Positions 35,598-44,155 of a stretch of DNA of 64,000 nucleotides are shown in pieces. Where the stretch lies: NCBI RefSeq assembly GCF_019457635.1, contig NZ_CP080412.1, forward strand, positions 2,666,001-2,730,000, read 5' to 3'. Within the stretch, counting starts at the first letter, position 1. The number at the start of each line of letters is the position of its first letter. The stretch is from Shewanella mangrovisoli (GTDB lineage: Bacteria > Pseudomonadota > Gammaproteobacteria > Enterobacterales > Shewanellaceae). The translations under genes and the position numbers were made by a program. The notes under the pieces were generated by a model. The model saw nothing but the letters and a program-made list of their open reading frames with translations. It was not told the DNA's origin and ran no database searches.

Positions 35598-36464
35598 TTG
35601 ATTTCCACTCGTCTAACACCCCTAGTGATCGCCCTACTCGGCAGCAGCCCTGTGCTGGCGGGCGAACTGAGCCTTGAGCTAGGGGGATTTTATTCACAGT
35701 CTGATACCAATATGGAGGTGACAAACCCGAACACGGGGAACAACTTCACCTTAGACTATGAATCCGATCTACAACTGGCCGAGAATGAGTTTTTACCCTT
35801 TGTTGAAGTCAATTATCACTTTAACGAGCGGCATAATATTTACCTCGACTGGAAACAGCTGCACCGCGACGCCGAAACGCAAGCCTTATCCAAACCCTTT
35901 CAAATTGAAATCAACGACACCATTTACGATATCAAGGCCGGTGGCCGACTCAACTCCACCTTAAATATTGATATTCTGCGCGTGGGTTACGGTTACGATG
36001 CCATCCAAGGTAGCGATTACGATGTGGGCTTCTCCCTCGGTTTGCACACTATGTTTATCAAAACGGGTTTTGAAGGCGTTATCGGCGTCTGTCATGCCTC
36101 TGAGCTACTGAACAATGTCTGTGGTAGCCAAGCCATTCCCCGCATCGTCGATGAAAATGTCACCGCACCTTTGCCGGATTTTGGCGTCTATGCCAACTAT
36201 GAATTTATCCCTGGCTGGAAGCTGACGACTCACGCCCAATATTTCTACATTAAACTCAATGATGTAAAGGGTGAGCTGGTAGATGTCAAACTCGGCATCG
36301 ATGCCAATATCACCGATAACTGGCGCATGAGCGTGGCCTACAACTACTACAAAGTCGATGTGGATATCGCCCAAAAATCACCGAATAAAGATACCCAAAT
36401 CGCCGACTACAACATTTACTACAGTTTTATCGGCCCGATGCTTTCAGTCAGTTATACCTTCTAA
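35598..36464 (+). CDS. Outer-membrane beta-barrel candidate, TTG start
   Basis: 288 residues. I start at the TTG at 35598 behind GGAG, giving a signal peptide with hydrophobic core LTPLVIALLGSSPVLAG. The frame extends to an ATG at 35541, which lacks signal character. The mature part alternates polar and hydrophobic residues as in transmembrane strands, with aromatic-rich ends and a C-terminal FIGPMLSVSYTF typical of outer-membrane barrel strands. I do not recognise the family; an OmpW-like or small porin-like barrel is possible. Single gene, terminator follows. Confidence 0.75.
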   Translation: MISTRLTPLVIALLGSSPVLAGELSLELGGFYSQSDTNMEVTNPNTGNNFTLDYESDLQLAENEFLPFVEVNYHFNERHNIYLDWKQLHRDAETQALSKPFQIEINDTIYDIKAGGRLNSTLNIDILRVGYGYDAIQGSDYDVGFSLGLHTMFIKTGFEGVIGVCHASELLNNVCGSQAIPRIVDENVTAPLPDFGVYANYEFIPGWKLTTHAQYFYIKLNDVKGELVDVKLGIDANITDNWRMSVAYNYYKVDVDIAQKSPNKDTQIADYNIYYSFIGPMLSVSYTF

Positions 36465-36480
36465 CTGATTGATAAGCATA

Positions 36481-36506
36481 AAAAAGGACGCCTTAGCGTC
36501 CTTTTT
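36481..36506. terminator. Bidirectional terminator
   Basis: AAAAAGGACGC (36481-36491) pairs with GCGTCCTTTTT (36496-36506), loop CTTA; between convergent genes. Confidence 0.85.
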
Positions 36507-36519
36507 GCGTTTTATATGA

Positions 36520-38121
36520 TTACTTTTTACGACCGTCTTGCTCACGCTTGGTCTTAAAGTCCGAGGCCTCTAGCCAATGTGGCCAATCTTTTCCATTCGC
36601 TAAGGTCGTTAGCATGCTGGCCATCAGATCTAAATCCTGTTTCACCCCTTCGAGGGTCCAGTTAGGATCATAATCGTCGGCGCCTTTGTGGTATTTGTGG
36701 GCAATATAGTCAGGATCCGTATCCCCAAGGCTCATAAATAACAAGCCAGGCACACCTTGCTGGGCCAGCGCGAAGTGGTCCGATCTAAACATCAAACCAT
36801 TTTGTGGTCTTGGATCGCCCTTCACGACACGCCCCTGCGCCTTCGCGGCCTTATCCAAATAGGTTTCTAACTCAGACACGCCCTCACCATAGCGCAGAAT
36901 ATAATCCACACCTTGGTTCATATTCATGCCGTCGATATTCAAAAAGGCGACGATGTTTTTAGTCGGTACACTTGGATGCTGAGCAAAGTGCTGTGCCCCA
37001 ATCAAGCCAGTTTCTTCGGCAGTAAAGGCACTAAACAGAATTGAACGCTCAAGCGGCGCAGTTTGCGCTTGTTTGGCAAAGTAACGCGCCAGCGCCAACA
37101 CGCCCGCCACACCACTGGCGTTATCCACGGCGCCATTGATGATCTCTGGCTTGCCATCTTCAATCACTGTACCTAGATGATCCCAATGGGCGTGCATCAT
37201 CACCACTTCATCGGGGCGGCTCTTGCCCGGCAACAGTGCCGCCACATTGTGGGATTCGGCGCGTTCAATCGTATTGTTTAAACTGACATTGGCCTTGAGC
37301 TTTAAGGGAATGGCCTTAAAGTTTGGCTTAGCGGCTTGTTGCTTTAAGGTATCGAAGTCCATGCCCGCCTTGGCAAAAATCTTATTGGCAACATCATGTT
37401 GCACCCAGCCCATCACGCCCACCTGCCCTTGATTATTATTGGCATCGACCAAGGTGAATTTAGTGCCTGTATTGGAGTTTTGCACTACTCCCCAGCCATA
37501 GGCGGCAGGTGCCGTCTCATGGACAATAAATACGGCTTCGGCGCCTTGACGCGCGGCCTCTTCGTATTTGTAGGTCCAGCGGCCATAGTAGGTCATGGCA
37601 TTGCCTTTAAAGACCTTGGGGTCTTGAGTTGCAAAACCTGGGTCATTGACTAACACAATCACGGTTTTGCCTTTGACATCGAGGCCCTGATAGTCATTCC
37701 AACCATATTCAGGTGCATTAATGCCATAACCGACAAACACAACATCGCTATTATTTAAATTGACTTTATCGCTAATTCTCTGAGTTCTGGCGGTAAATTC
37801 GCTGCCATTAGCAAACTTAAGTCCGCCGATATCGAGTTGCATATTTTGATCGGCGGTAATTTTCGCCAGCGGTACCGCCTGCAAATAGCTGTCGCCAAAC
37901 CCCGGCTTAAGCCCCATCTCTTTAAAGGCTTTCTCAAGGTAATCAATCGTCAGTTGCTCGCCTTCAGATAAGGGCGCACGGCCGCCGAAGGCATCACTGG
38001 CTAAGGTTTTGACGTCGGTGCGATACTGGCCGAGATCCATGCTGTCACTGAGGGAAGATGCGGCCATAGCAGGAAGTGACAGTAAGGAACCTAGGGCACC
38101 GGCAAGGATGAAATTTTTCAA
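36520..38121 (-). CDS. Exported M28 family metallopeptidase, TTG start
   Basis: 533 residues. Signal peptide KNFILAGALGSLLSLPAMAA. Zinc-aminopeptidase features: HAHWDHLG, DNASGVAGVLALARYF, FTAEETGLIGAQHFAQH and NIDGMN. A protease-associated domain sits between the two halves (about residues 110-250). The N-terminal MIITW... open frame has no signal before the TTG at 38121, which follows GGGAG at six bases; I choose it. Degrades peptides in the periplasm or exterior. Confidence 0.85.
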   Translation of the reverse strand: MKNFILAGALGSLLSLPAMAASSLSDSMDLGQYRTDVKTLASDAFGGRAPLSEGEQLTIDYLEKAFKEMGLKPGFGDSYLQAVPLAKITADQNMQLDIGGLKFANGSEFTARTQRISDKVNLNNSDVVFVGYGINAPEYGWNDYQGLDVKGKTVIVLVNDPGFATQDPKVFKGNAMTYYGRWTYKYEEAARQGAEAVFIVHETAPAAYGWGVVQNSNTGTKFTLVDANNNQGQVGVMGWVQHDVANKIFAKAGMDFDTLKQQAAKPNFKAIPLKLKANVSLNNTIERAESHNVAALLPGKSRPDEVVMMHAHWDHLGTVIEDGKPEIINGAVDNASGVAGVLALARYFAKQAQTAPLERSILFSAFTAEETGLIGAQHFAQHPSVPTKNIVAFLNIDGMNMNQGVDYILRYGEGVSELETYLDKAAKAQGRVVKGDPRPQNGLMFRSDHFALAQQGVPGLLFMSLGDTDPDYIAHKYHKGADDYDPNWTLEGVKQDLDLMASMLTTLANGKDWPHWLEASDFKTKREQDGRKK

Positions 38122-38305
38122 GACTTTCTCCCAAGTTATTATCATTATTTAATTTTAGCGATAAACTCTATCATATCCCCCAACGCTTTTGGCAGGTAAT
38201 TCAGCCTGCATTTGGGCATTAGTTGTAACGGGATTTAACGAGCAAAACTGTTTACCCATATGTGGTATACCAAGTTTATCGAGTTATTTTTATTGGGATG
38301 TATCC

Positions 38306-39331
38306 ATGTCACGAGATTTATTACAAACCGCAGCCTTGAATCTTAAAAAAGCGGTGCCTTTAATGCTCAAGCATCAAATTCCCACCACGCCAATCAATTA
38401 TGCCCTGTGGTATACCTACGTGGGCGAACAAAACCCAGCGTTAAACGCCCAGCTCGATACGGTTATCGCCCACTACAACACTTGCCCGCCGGTCAGCAGC
38501 GAGTTGTTATTCCGCCAGTATGTCGCCGATCCGATTGAGTTGGATGTGCGCGATATGCGACTTAACCTTGAGGCCATGTCCACCGAGCTGTCGCAATCGA
38601 TTCGGGATACCAATCTCGATGCGACTGAGTTCCAAACCTGTATCAACGACAATTTTGCCAAACTCAATGGCATCGAAGAAGGTGCACTCAGCGTTGAGCA
38701 AGTGCTGGATTTAGTGCGTAATTTGGTGAAGGAATCCGAAAATATTCGCTCGAGCACTGAGTATTTCACTACTCAGCTACAAAAAGCGCAGACTGAGATT
38801 GATGCGTTAAAACAAAAGCTTGAAAAAACAGAGAAAGATGTACTTTACGATGCGCTCACGGGCTGTTTAAATCGCCGGGCATTCGATGCCGATATTGCCG
38901 GCATGTTGGCGCAGGCCCCCGAGGGCACCTGCCTTATCTTGGTCGATATCGATCACTTTAAAGCCTTTAATGACAACTATGGCCACCAACTGGGTGACCA
39001 AGTATTAAAAGCCGTTGCGAAGCGTCTACAAGAAGCCTGCCGAGATGGCAGTAAACTGTACCGTTTTGGTGGTGAAGAGTTTGCTATTTTGGTGCCCAAA
39101 AGCCAACTACGCATAACAAGGCAACTGGCTGAGGCCATGCGCCGTGGGCTTGAAAAACTTAGTCTTAAGGATAGACGCAGAGACCAACGCATTGAAAATA
39201 TCACCGCCTCCTTCGGCGTCGCCCAGTGGCAGGAAAAACAAGTGGCGATCCAACTGATTGAAAGAGCGGATATGTTACTTTACGAAGCCAAACGCTTAGG
39301 TCGAAATCGGGTGATGCCGATGAGCAACTAA
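38306..39331 (+). CDS. Diguanylate cyclase, GGEEF type with degenerate I-site
   Basis: 341 residues. Makes c-di-GMP. C-terminal GGDEF domain: DALTGCLNRRAFDADI, LVDIDHFKAFND and the active-site GGEEF (in YRFGGEEFAILVP). The product-inhibition I-site RxxD expected nine residues upstream reads RDGS, so the Asp is missing. The N-terminal 170 residues are soluble and helical (KAVPLMLKHQIPTTPINYALWYTYVGE near the start), an unknown sensor. ATG at 38306 starts MSRDLL. Single gene. Terminator at 39339. Confidence 0.9.
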   Translation: MSRDLLQTAALNLKKAVPLMLKHQIPTTPINYALWYTYVGEQNPALNAQLDTVIAHYNTCPPVSSELLFRQYVADPIELDVRDMRLNLEAMSTELSQSIRDTNLDATEFQTCINDNFAKLNGIEEGALSVEQVLDLVRNLVKESENIRSSTEYFTTQLQKAQTEIDALKQKLEKTEKDVLYDALTGCLNRRAFDADIAGMLAQAPEGTCLILVDIDHFKAFNDNYGHQLGDQVLKAVAKRLQEACRDGSKLYRFGGEEFAILVPKSQLRITRQLAEAMRRGLEKLSLKDRRRDQRIENITASFGVAQWQEKQVAIQLIERADMLLYEAKRLGRNRVMPMSN

Positions 39332-39338
39332 CCCGAAC

Positions 39339-39368
39339 AAAAAGGCAGAACTCAGGTTCTGCCTTTTT
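39339..39368. terminator. Bidirectional terminator after the cyclase gene
   Basis: AAAAAGGCAGAAC (39339-39351) pairs with GTTCTGCCTTTTT (39356-39368), loop TCAG. Confidence 0.88.
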
Positions 39369-39398
39369 ATTTACCACGCTTTAATAAATCCTTGCTCG

Positions 39399-40088
39399 CT
39401 AGGCCACCTTTTGAACCCTCGCCTGAGTAACTATCGTTTCAGCGGATTGCACCGCAGTAGGCTCGGGCTCGACCGGGATAGCCTGCACCACAAAACGCAG
39501 TTCAGCGCCCCCTTGCAACGCATCGAAGGGATAGCAAGTGATCAAGGTTAAACGATTATCCTCACTTGGCGCCATCCACTCAGTTTGCGATTCGTACACC
39601 ACTTCGGTCGCCACCACTTGGTAAACAATCTCCTTGCCCGCCGCGGTTTGCAGCACCAAGCGGCGTCCAACACTGATGCCATTTAACATCGCAAAATGCG
39701 TATCCCTATGCCCTGCAATCACAGTGTTGCCTTGCGTGCCAGCGGGCGAACTCGACAGCACTAAGGCTGGCCCGAAGGCCAAATTACGGCCAGATGCGCC
39801 CGCCAGTACATATAAGCTGTCGTTGGATGCCGGACCATCGAAGTGATTCGGTCTTTTAGCCTGCTCGATGGAGAGCTTAGCCACGGGATAAGTATCGGCC
39901 CAGGACCAAGGTTTATGGGACTGACCATCGATTAAAGTTTTAGCCCAGGCTTGTTCAATCAAATATTGGGCAAAGTGTGCTTTCGCTTGCATATAGAATC
40001 CTTTTCCAAACAATGTGATGCCGATTAATACCAATCCCACCAGCAACCCTATTTGTATCTGTTGAGTCATGCGCATACTCATAGACAT
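39399..40088 (-). CDS. Class GN (marine proteobacterial) sortase
   Basis: 229 residues. Membrane anchor at residues 11-30 (IQIGLLVGLVLIGITLFGKG), then a sortase beta-barrel. Catalytic residues are H127 (IAGHRDTHF), C185 (LITCYPFD) and R198 (ELRFVV). This is the class GN sortase of Gram-negatives, which cleaves an LPxT-type signal of a dedicated partner. The stop of the partner gene lies three bases upstream, so translation is likely coupled. Start: several ATGs cluster at 40088-40070; 40088 is used. The gene ends the pds minus-strand unit. Confidence 0.9.
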   Translation of the reverse strand: MSMSMRMTQQIQIGLLVGLVLIGITLFGKGFYMQAKAHFAQYLIEQAWAKTLIDGQSHKPWSWADTYPVAKLSIEQAKRPNHFDGPASNDSLYVLAGASGRNLAFGPALVLSSSPAGTQGNTVIAGHRDTHFAMLNGISVGRRLVLQTAAGKEIVYQVVATEVVYESQTEWMAPSEDNRLTLITCYPFDALQGGAELRFVVQAIPVEPEPTAVQSAETIVTQARVQKVA

Positions 40089-40091
40089 GAC

Positions 40092-42359
40092 TCAAGTATT
40101 CAGCGCTAATGACAGCGCGCGTTGCTGCCGCTGCTGGCGACGAATCGACAGCGCTAACATCAAGGCAAGCAGTAACACTGCGCCACCTAAGAGCATGTCG
40201 AAACGGCTCGAGGTCGATGTTTGTGGTAGAACCCCCATAGGCTGCCAACCCAAGGGTAAATGCTGACGCACCACCGCATCGCGGCTCATGACATTACTGG
40301 TGATGGGGGTTAAATCGACCGCGACCAAGCTGGTATAGGGGCTGACTAAGTGGTAGTTCAGCGACAGCGCCGTGACCTGTTGCTTGACCTTGTCATCGTT
40401 AGCACCGTTTTTACTCAGCTCTAACGCCGCAATCTGTTTGCGCGCCCAGAGTAAATCGAGCCCGGCTGCTGGCTGCGCTACATCAGTTGCGGAATGGCTT
40501 GCGTCATTGGCTTGTAAAGATAACGACTGTTGCCAGTTTTTATGGCCCTGACGACCGGAGATCACGAGTTCCTGAGGCTCACGTGGTTGACGCTTTAGGC
40601 TAATCAGCACCGGTTCACCGCGGTAAAGATCGGGAATAGGTGCTGGCCAGTAGTCAGGCACTGAGCCATCGTCAAAGCGCACCTGCAAATCGGTGAGTAC
40701 CGGATACTGGATTTTGCCCAGCAATTGACTGATCTTTTGTTCCACCTCATCCACATCACCAATGTAAGTAAAAGTGCCGCGCCCAAGTTCAGCCGCACGC
40801 TGCATAAAATGCGAGTTCGGCGCCGAGCCAATGCCTACGGTGAAAAGACGGTTGTCGCCGATTTGATTGCGGATTAACTCAAATAGCGCCGCCTCATTGC
40901 CGACGGAACCATCGGTCATAAAGATCACTTGTCTTAGCGACTTATCCTCACCCGAAGCTGTATTAAACGCCTGTCTTGGCAGCGCGGCATTTAAGGCCTG
41001 CGCCATTTCGGTGCCGCCATCGGCCTGTAAACGATTCACAAACTGACGTGCCTTGTCCAAATTACTCGCGGTCGCGGGCAGTGGTGTTGGCGATAGTAAA
41101 GACACATCGGAGTTAAATTCGATAATGTTAAAACGGTCCTGTTGCCTTAAACCGCGCAGCGCATAACGCAGGGCATTTTTTGCCTGAATGATGGAATCCC
41201 CCGCCATCGACCCCGAAGTATCAATCACTAAAATAAGCTCACGGGGCAAGTTAAGTTGTTCACTCGCCTCGACTTTGGGCGGCAGGACCATCACTAAGCT
41301 GTAGCTATCTGTATTGCTACTATTGCCAGCTGAACCTGTATCCGCACTTGCATTGTCGTCCTGCGTCGCATGGGTTTTGCCCGCTTGGTTGAATACCCAA
41401 GCCACGGGACTCGTGCCCTGCTTAAGACGCCATTGCAGCACAAAGTCACGATTGGCGGGTACACGATTAGCCAAGGCCGCCGTCAGTTGGCCCTGTTTTT
41501 CCGCTATTGTAATGGGATGATATGGACTCACGACGGCTGATTTGTCCACACCTTCACCGAGTTTGACTTTAATATCAGCCTTGAGCACAGGGTCTGCCTC
41601 ACTATTGGCATCGCGGATCGGGGCAATAATCCGGTCGGCATCGAAGACTTGGCTGCTGGTCACGCGCTCACTATTGTTCCCACCGAGTGTTAGGCCTGGA
41701 ATATAGCGCGGTGCCACCACCAGCGGAAAACGTAGGCTAAAGAGACCATCTTCATAATGAACAGTTTCTTGGTAGCTGATTTCGACCACCAACTGCTCGT
41801 CGGGAGCCAGATTAGCGACTTCGGTCGTGAACATATTGGGCCGTTCTTGGCTGACTAGACTGGCGCGTTTACCTTCGGCTTTAGCCTGCTCAAAAATCTG
41901 TTTTGCCTGCTGTTTTGGGTGAATTTGACCTTCGATGATCCGCTCACCAATGCGTAAACGCAGTGAGTCCACCGCCGCCTCATTGGGTAAAGGAAACAGA
42001 TAGCGGCCATTGAGGACAAATCCGGTTCGATTACTGAAAACCTGCTTTACGCTCACCCTATTGGTTAACCCCGAGACCTGCATCGACACCTGCGTGTCCA
42101 CGGGTAAGGACGGCATTAAACGGCCGCTGGCGGTTTGATACACCAACATCCCTTGGGTGATATCGTCGAAACTGAAGGGTGGCAATGTGCTCGCCGTGTG
42201 TTCATCGAAGGTCGCGGCAATATTTTGCGGCGCCGATAAGGTACCCACACTGTTCGGTGAGGCTAACACCGCAAATGGTAGCCCCCAACAAATGGAGGCG
42301 CCTATCACTAGCATCACCAGTGTTTGACAAACTTCTTTTACCCTTTTCCCTGTGATCAT
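40092..42359 (-). CDS. Sortase target: VIT/vWA-domain protein with LPQTS signal
   Basis: 755 residues. Signal peptide (VCQTLVMLVIGASICWGLPF), VIT domain (GMLVYQTASGRLMPSLPVDT, then SVKQVFSNRTG), von Willebrand A domain with MIDAS DTSGSM near residue 380, and a C-terminal sorting signal: LPQTS at 711-715, a hydrophobic segment, and RRQQRQQR. The LPQT-S differs from the canonical LPxTG. It matches the marine proteobacterial sortase-target family (NCBI TIGR03788) as I recall it. AGGAG precedes the ATG at 42359. Substrate of the sortase 3 bases downstream. Confidence 0.9.
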   Translation of the reverse strand: MITGKRVKEVCQTLVMLVIGASICWGLPFAVLASPNSVGTLSAPQNIAATFDEHTASTLPPFSFDDITQGMLVYQTASGRLMPSLPVDTQVSMQVSGLTNRVSVKQVFSNRTGFVLNGRYLFPLPNEAAVDSLRLRIGERIIEGQIHPKQQAKQIFEQAKAEGKRASLVSQERPNMFTTEVANLAPDEQLVVEISYQETVHYEDGLFSLRFPLVVAPRYIPGLTLGGNNSERVTSSQVFDADRIIAPIRDANSEADPVLKADIKVKLGEGVDKSAVVSPYHPITIAEKQGQLTAALANRVPANRDFVLQWRLKQGTSPVAWVFNQAGKTHATQDDNASADTGSAGNSSNTDSYSLVMVLPPKVEASEQLNLPRELILVIDTSGSMAGDSIIQAKNALRYALRGLRQQDRFNIIEFNSDVSLLSPTPLPATASNLDKARQFVNRLQADGGTEMAQALNAALPRQAFNTASGEDKSLRQVIFMTDGSVGNEAALFELIRNQIGDNRLFTVGIGSAPNSHFMQRAAELGRGTFTYIGDVDEVEQKISQLLGKIQYPVLTDLQVRFDDGSVPDYWPAPIPDLYRGEPVLISLKRQPREPQELVISGRQGHKNWQQSLSLQANDASHSATDVAQPAAGLDLLWARKQIAALELSKNGANDDKVKQQVTALSLNYHLVSPYTSLVAVDLTPITSNVMSRDAVVRQHLPLGWQPMGVLPQTSTSSRFDMLLGGAVLLLALMLALSIRRQQRQQRALSLALNT

Positions 42360-42404
42360 CACAAAGGCTCCTGCTCTTGATTGAATACGATTGATATTGT
42401 TGAA

Positions 42405-43199
42405 CTATTCGGTCACGCGGCTCGCCATCAGCCCTTGGTTAGGCTGCATGGTCAGAGTGACTCGGCGATCGAACACATCGGATTCACTATCTTGCTGATC
42501 ATTGAGTGGCATTCTGGCGCCGAAGGCTTGGGTGGTGATCCGCTCAGGGGCTACGCCTTGCTTAATTAAGTATCCCCGCACTTCTAACAAACGTTGCTCC
42601 GAGAGCGCTTGGTTGTAGGCCAGATCACCGCGACGGTCGGCATAACCTTTCAGCTCGAGATTGGACTCGCTCGAGCGCTTCATCACCTTGGCGACATTGT
42701 CTAATTGGGGCAAAAAATGGCTTTCAAGCTCCGACGAACCCGTACGGAACTGCACATTCATGCCCAGCGCCAACTCACTTAACAATTGTTGTTGCTCGGC
42801 GAGCAGCTCATCGAGTTGCTTTTGGGTTAAGGCGTATTCGGCGGCGCGTTGCTCGCTGGCCTGTTGTTTGGCCGATAAGCTCGCCAGTTGTTGGCGCTGC
42901 AAGGCAATATGCTGTTGCTGGGTTTTAACTGTGTCAGTATCGGATACAGATTGACCGATTAAGGTGCCGGTAAATCCGCCGATAATGGCGCCAACGGGGC
43001 CGCCCACTAGGGCACCAAGTAACGCTCCACCGCCAAGACCTATCAGCGCTTCGCCATCATCCTCATCTTGCTCAAGCATCTCAGTCTGTGGCTCTGAGAG
43101 CACGGGCTGATTTTGCAGAGATACTCTTGCCGATACGCTGGCGAGGGGCGCGGCGAGTACACTCAGTACCAAGATATTAATCAGCGTCTTTTTCATCAT
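42405..43199 (-). CDS. pdsO: Sortase-associated OmpA-like protein PdsO
   Basis: 264 residues. Signal peptide, then glycine zipper (IGLGGGALLGALVGG, PVGAIIGGFTGTLIG) at about residues 54-85, a Gln-rich coiled coil (about 95-150), and a C-terminal OmpA/peptidoglycan-binding domain (NLELKGYADRRGDLAYNQAL). It is the family dedicated to the proteobacterial sortase system (TIGR03789, as I recall), probably bridging membrane and peptidoglycan. AAGGA precedes two adjacent ATGs. Forms a minus-strand unit with the target and sortase; divergent from pdsR. Confidence 0.88.
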   Translation of the reverse strand: MMKKTLINILVLSVLAAPLASVSARVSLQNQPVLSEPQTEMLEQDEDDGEALIGLGGGALLGALVGGPVGAIIGGFTGTLIGQSVSDTDTVKTQQQHIALQRQQLASLSAKQQASEQRAAEYALTQKQLDELLAEQQQLLSELALGMNVQFRTGSSELESHFLPQLDNVAKVMKRSSESNLELKGYADRRGDLAYNQALSEQRLLEVRGYLIKQGVAPERITTQAFGARMPLNDQQDSESDVFDRRVTLTMQPNQGLMASRVTE

Positions 43200-43306
43200 C
43201 TCATTCCTTTTGATTTGTGCAGCGCTTACCCGCCTAAGTCATTAGCGCGGCGGGTAAAACGGAATGAGCTTATTAAACACAAGCGCCATGGCATAAGCGG
43301 GGATGG

Positions 43307-43352
43307 AAAATGGCAATGCGACTATCAATTGTGGCAACAAAATGGCAATTGC
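43307..43352. promoter_or_regulatory. Phased TGGCAA motifs, candidate PdsR operator
   Basis: TGGCAA occurs at 43311, 43332 and 43343, all in the same direction, with 21 and 11 bp between starts (two and one helical turns). The first and third sit in the longer repeat AAAATGGCAAT (43307, 43339). Tandem sites at 10-11 bp are usual for OmpR-type regulators. They lie between divergent pdsO and pdsR. Confidence 0.5.
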
Positions 43353-43384
43353 ATTTGGGAGCTTTTTTCAGAAATAAATTCCTG

Positions 43385-43390
43385 TATAGT
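43385..43390 (+). promoter_or_regulatory. Possible -10 element for pdsR
   Basis: TATAGT 40 bases before the pdsR ATG. No good -35 at the expected distance, consistent with an activated promoter. Confidence 0.35.
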
Positions 43391-43430
43391 CACGAAAACT
43401 TATCCCTAGCAGTCAATAGGAAGATGGCTA

Positions 43431-44123
43431 ATGAAACGTATCGCCATTGTTGAAGATGAAGCGGCCATTCGCGAAAATTACAAGGATGTGTTGCAGCAAC
43501 ACGGTTACAGTGTGCAAACCTATGCCGACAGGCCATCGGCCATGCTGGCGTTTAATACCCGTCTGCCGGATTTAGCCATTATCGATATCGGCCTTGGCAA
43601 TGAAATTGACGGCGGTTTTATGCTGTGTCAGTCCCTGCGCGCCATGTCAAACACGCTGCCGATCATCTTCTTAACCGCGCGGGATAGCGATTTTGATACA
43701 GTGTGCGGCCTGCGTTTAGGCGCCGATGATTACCTGAGCAAAGAAGTGAGTTTCCCCCATTTGACCGCTCGCTTAGCCGCGCTGTTTCGCCGCTCTGAGT
43801 TAGCCACCAGTCAAACGCCGCAGGAAAATTTACTGGAGCGCGGGCCGCTCACCATCGACGCCAATCGGATGCAGGTTTCTTGGAACCAGATCCCGATTGA
43901 ACTCACAGTTACCGAATTTTGGATGGTGCACGCCTTGGCCAAACACCCGGGGCATGTCCGTAGCCGTCATGAGCTGATGCAAGAGGCGAAGATTTTTGTC
44001 GATGACAGCACTATCACCTCCCATGTGAAGCGCATCCGTAAGAAGTTTATGGCCGCCGCGCCCGAATTTGATTGTATTGATACCGTTTACGGCATGGGCT
44101 ATCGCTGGGACAGCCTAGTCTAA
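43431..44123 (+). CDS. pdsR: Sortase-system response regulator PdsR (OmpR family)
   Basis: 230 residues. Receiver domain with acidic pocket E8, D9, phospho-acceptor D52 (AIIDIGLG), T82 and K104 (YLSKE), then winged-helix DNA-binding domain of the OmpR type (LTVTEFWMVHALAKHPGHV and SRHELMQEAKIFVDDS and TITSHVKRIRKKF, GMGYRW). Divergent from pdsO and followed by pdsS after 32 bases. Likely controls the sortase operon through the TGGCAA motifs. Confidence 0.92.
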   Translation: MKRIAIVEDEAAIRENYKDVLQQHGYSVQTYADRPSAMLAFNTRLPDLAIIDIGLGNEIDGGFMLCQSLRAMSNTLPIIFLTARDSDFDTVCGLRLGADDYLSKEVSFPHLTARLAALFRRSELATSQTPQENLLERGPLTIDANRMQVSWNQIPIELTVTEFWMVHALAKHPGHVRSRHELMQEAKIFVDDSTITSHVKRIRKKFMAAAPEFDCIDTVYGMGYRWDSLV

Positions 44124-44155
44124 ACCATGCCAAGTAGCAGATTAGCCAGCATTCT

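Noticed and set aside
43113..43409. 98-codon plus-strand frame across the pdsO start and the control region
   Set aside because: Overlaps pdsO and the operator-like repeats; a chance frame.
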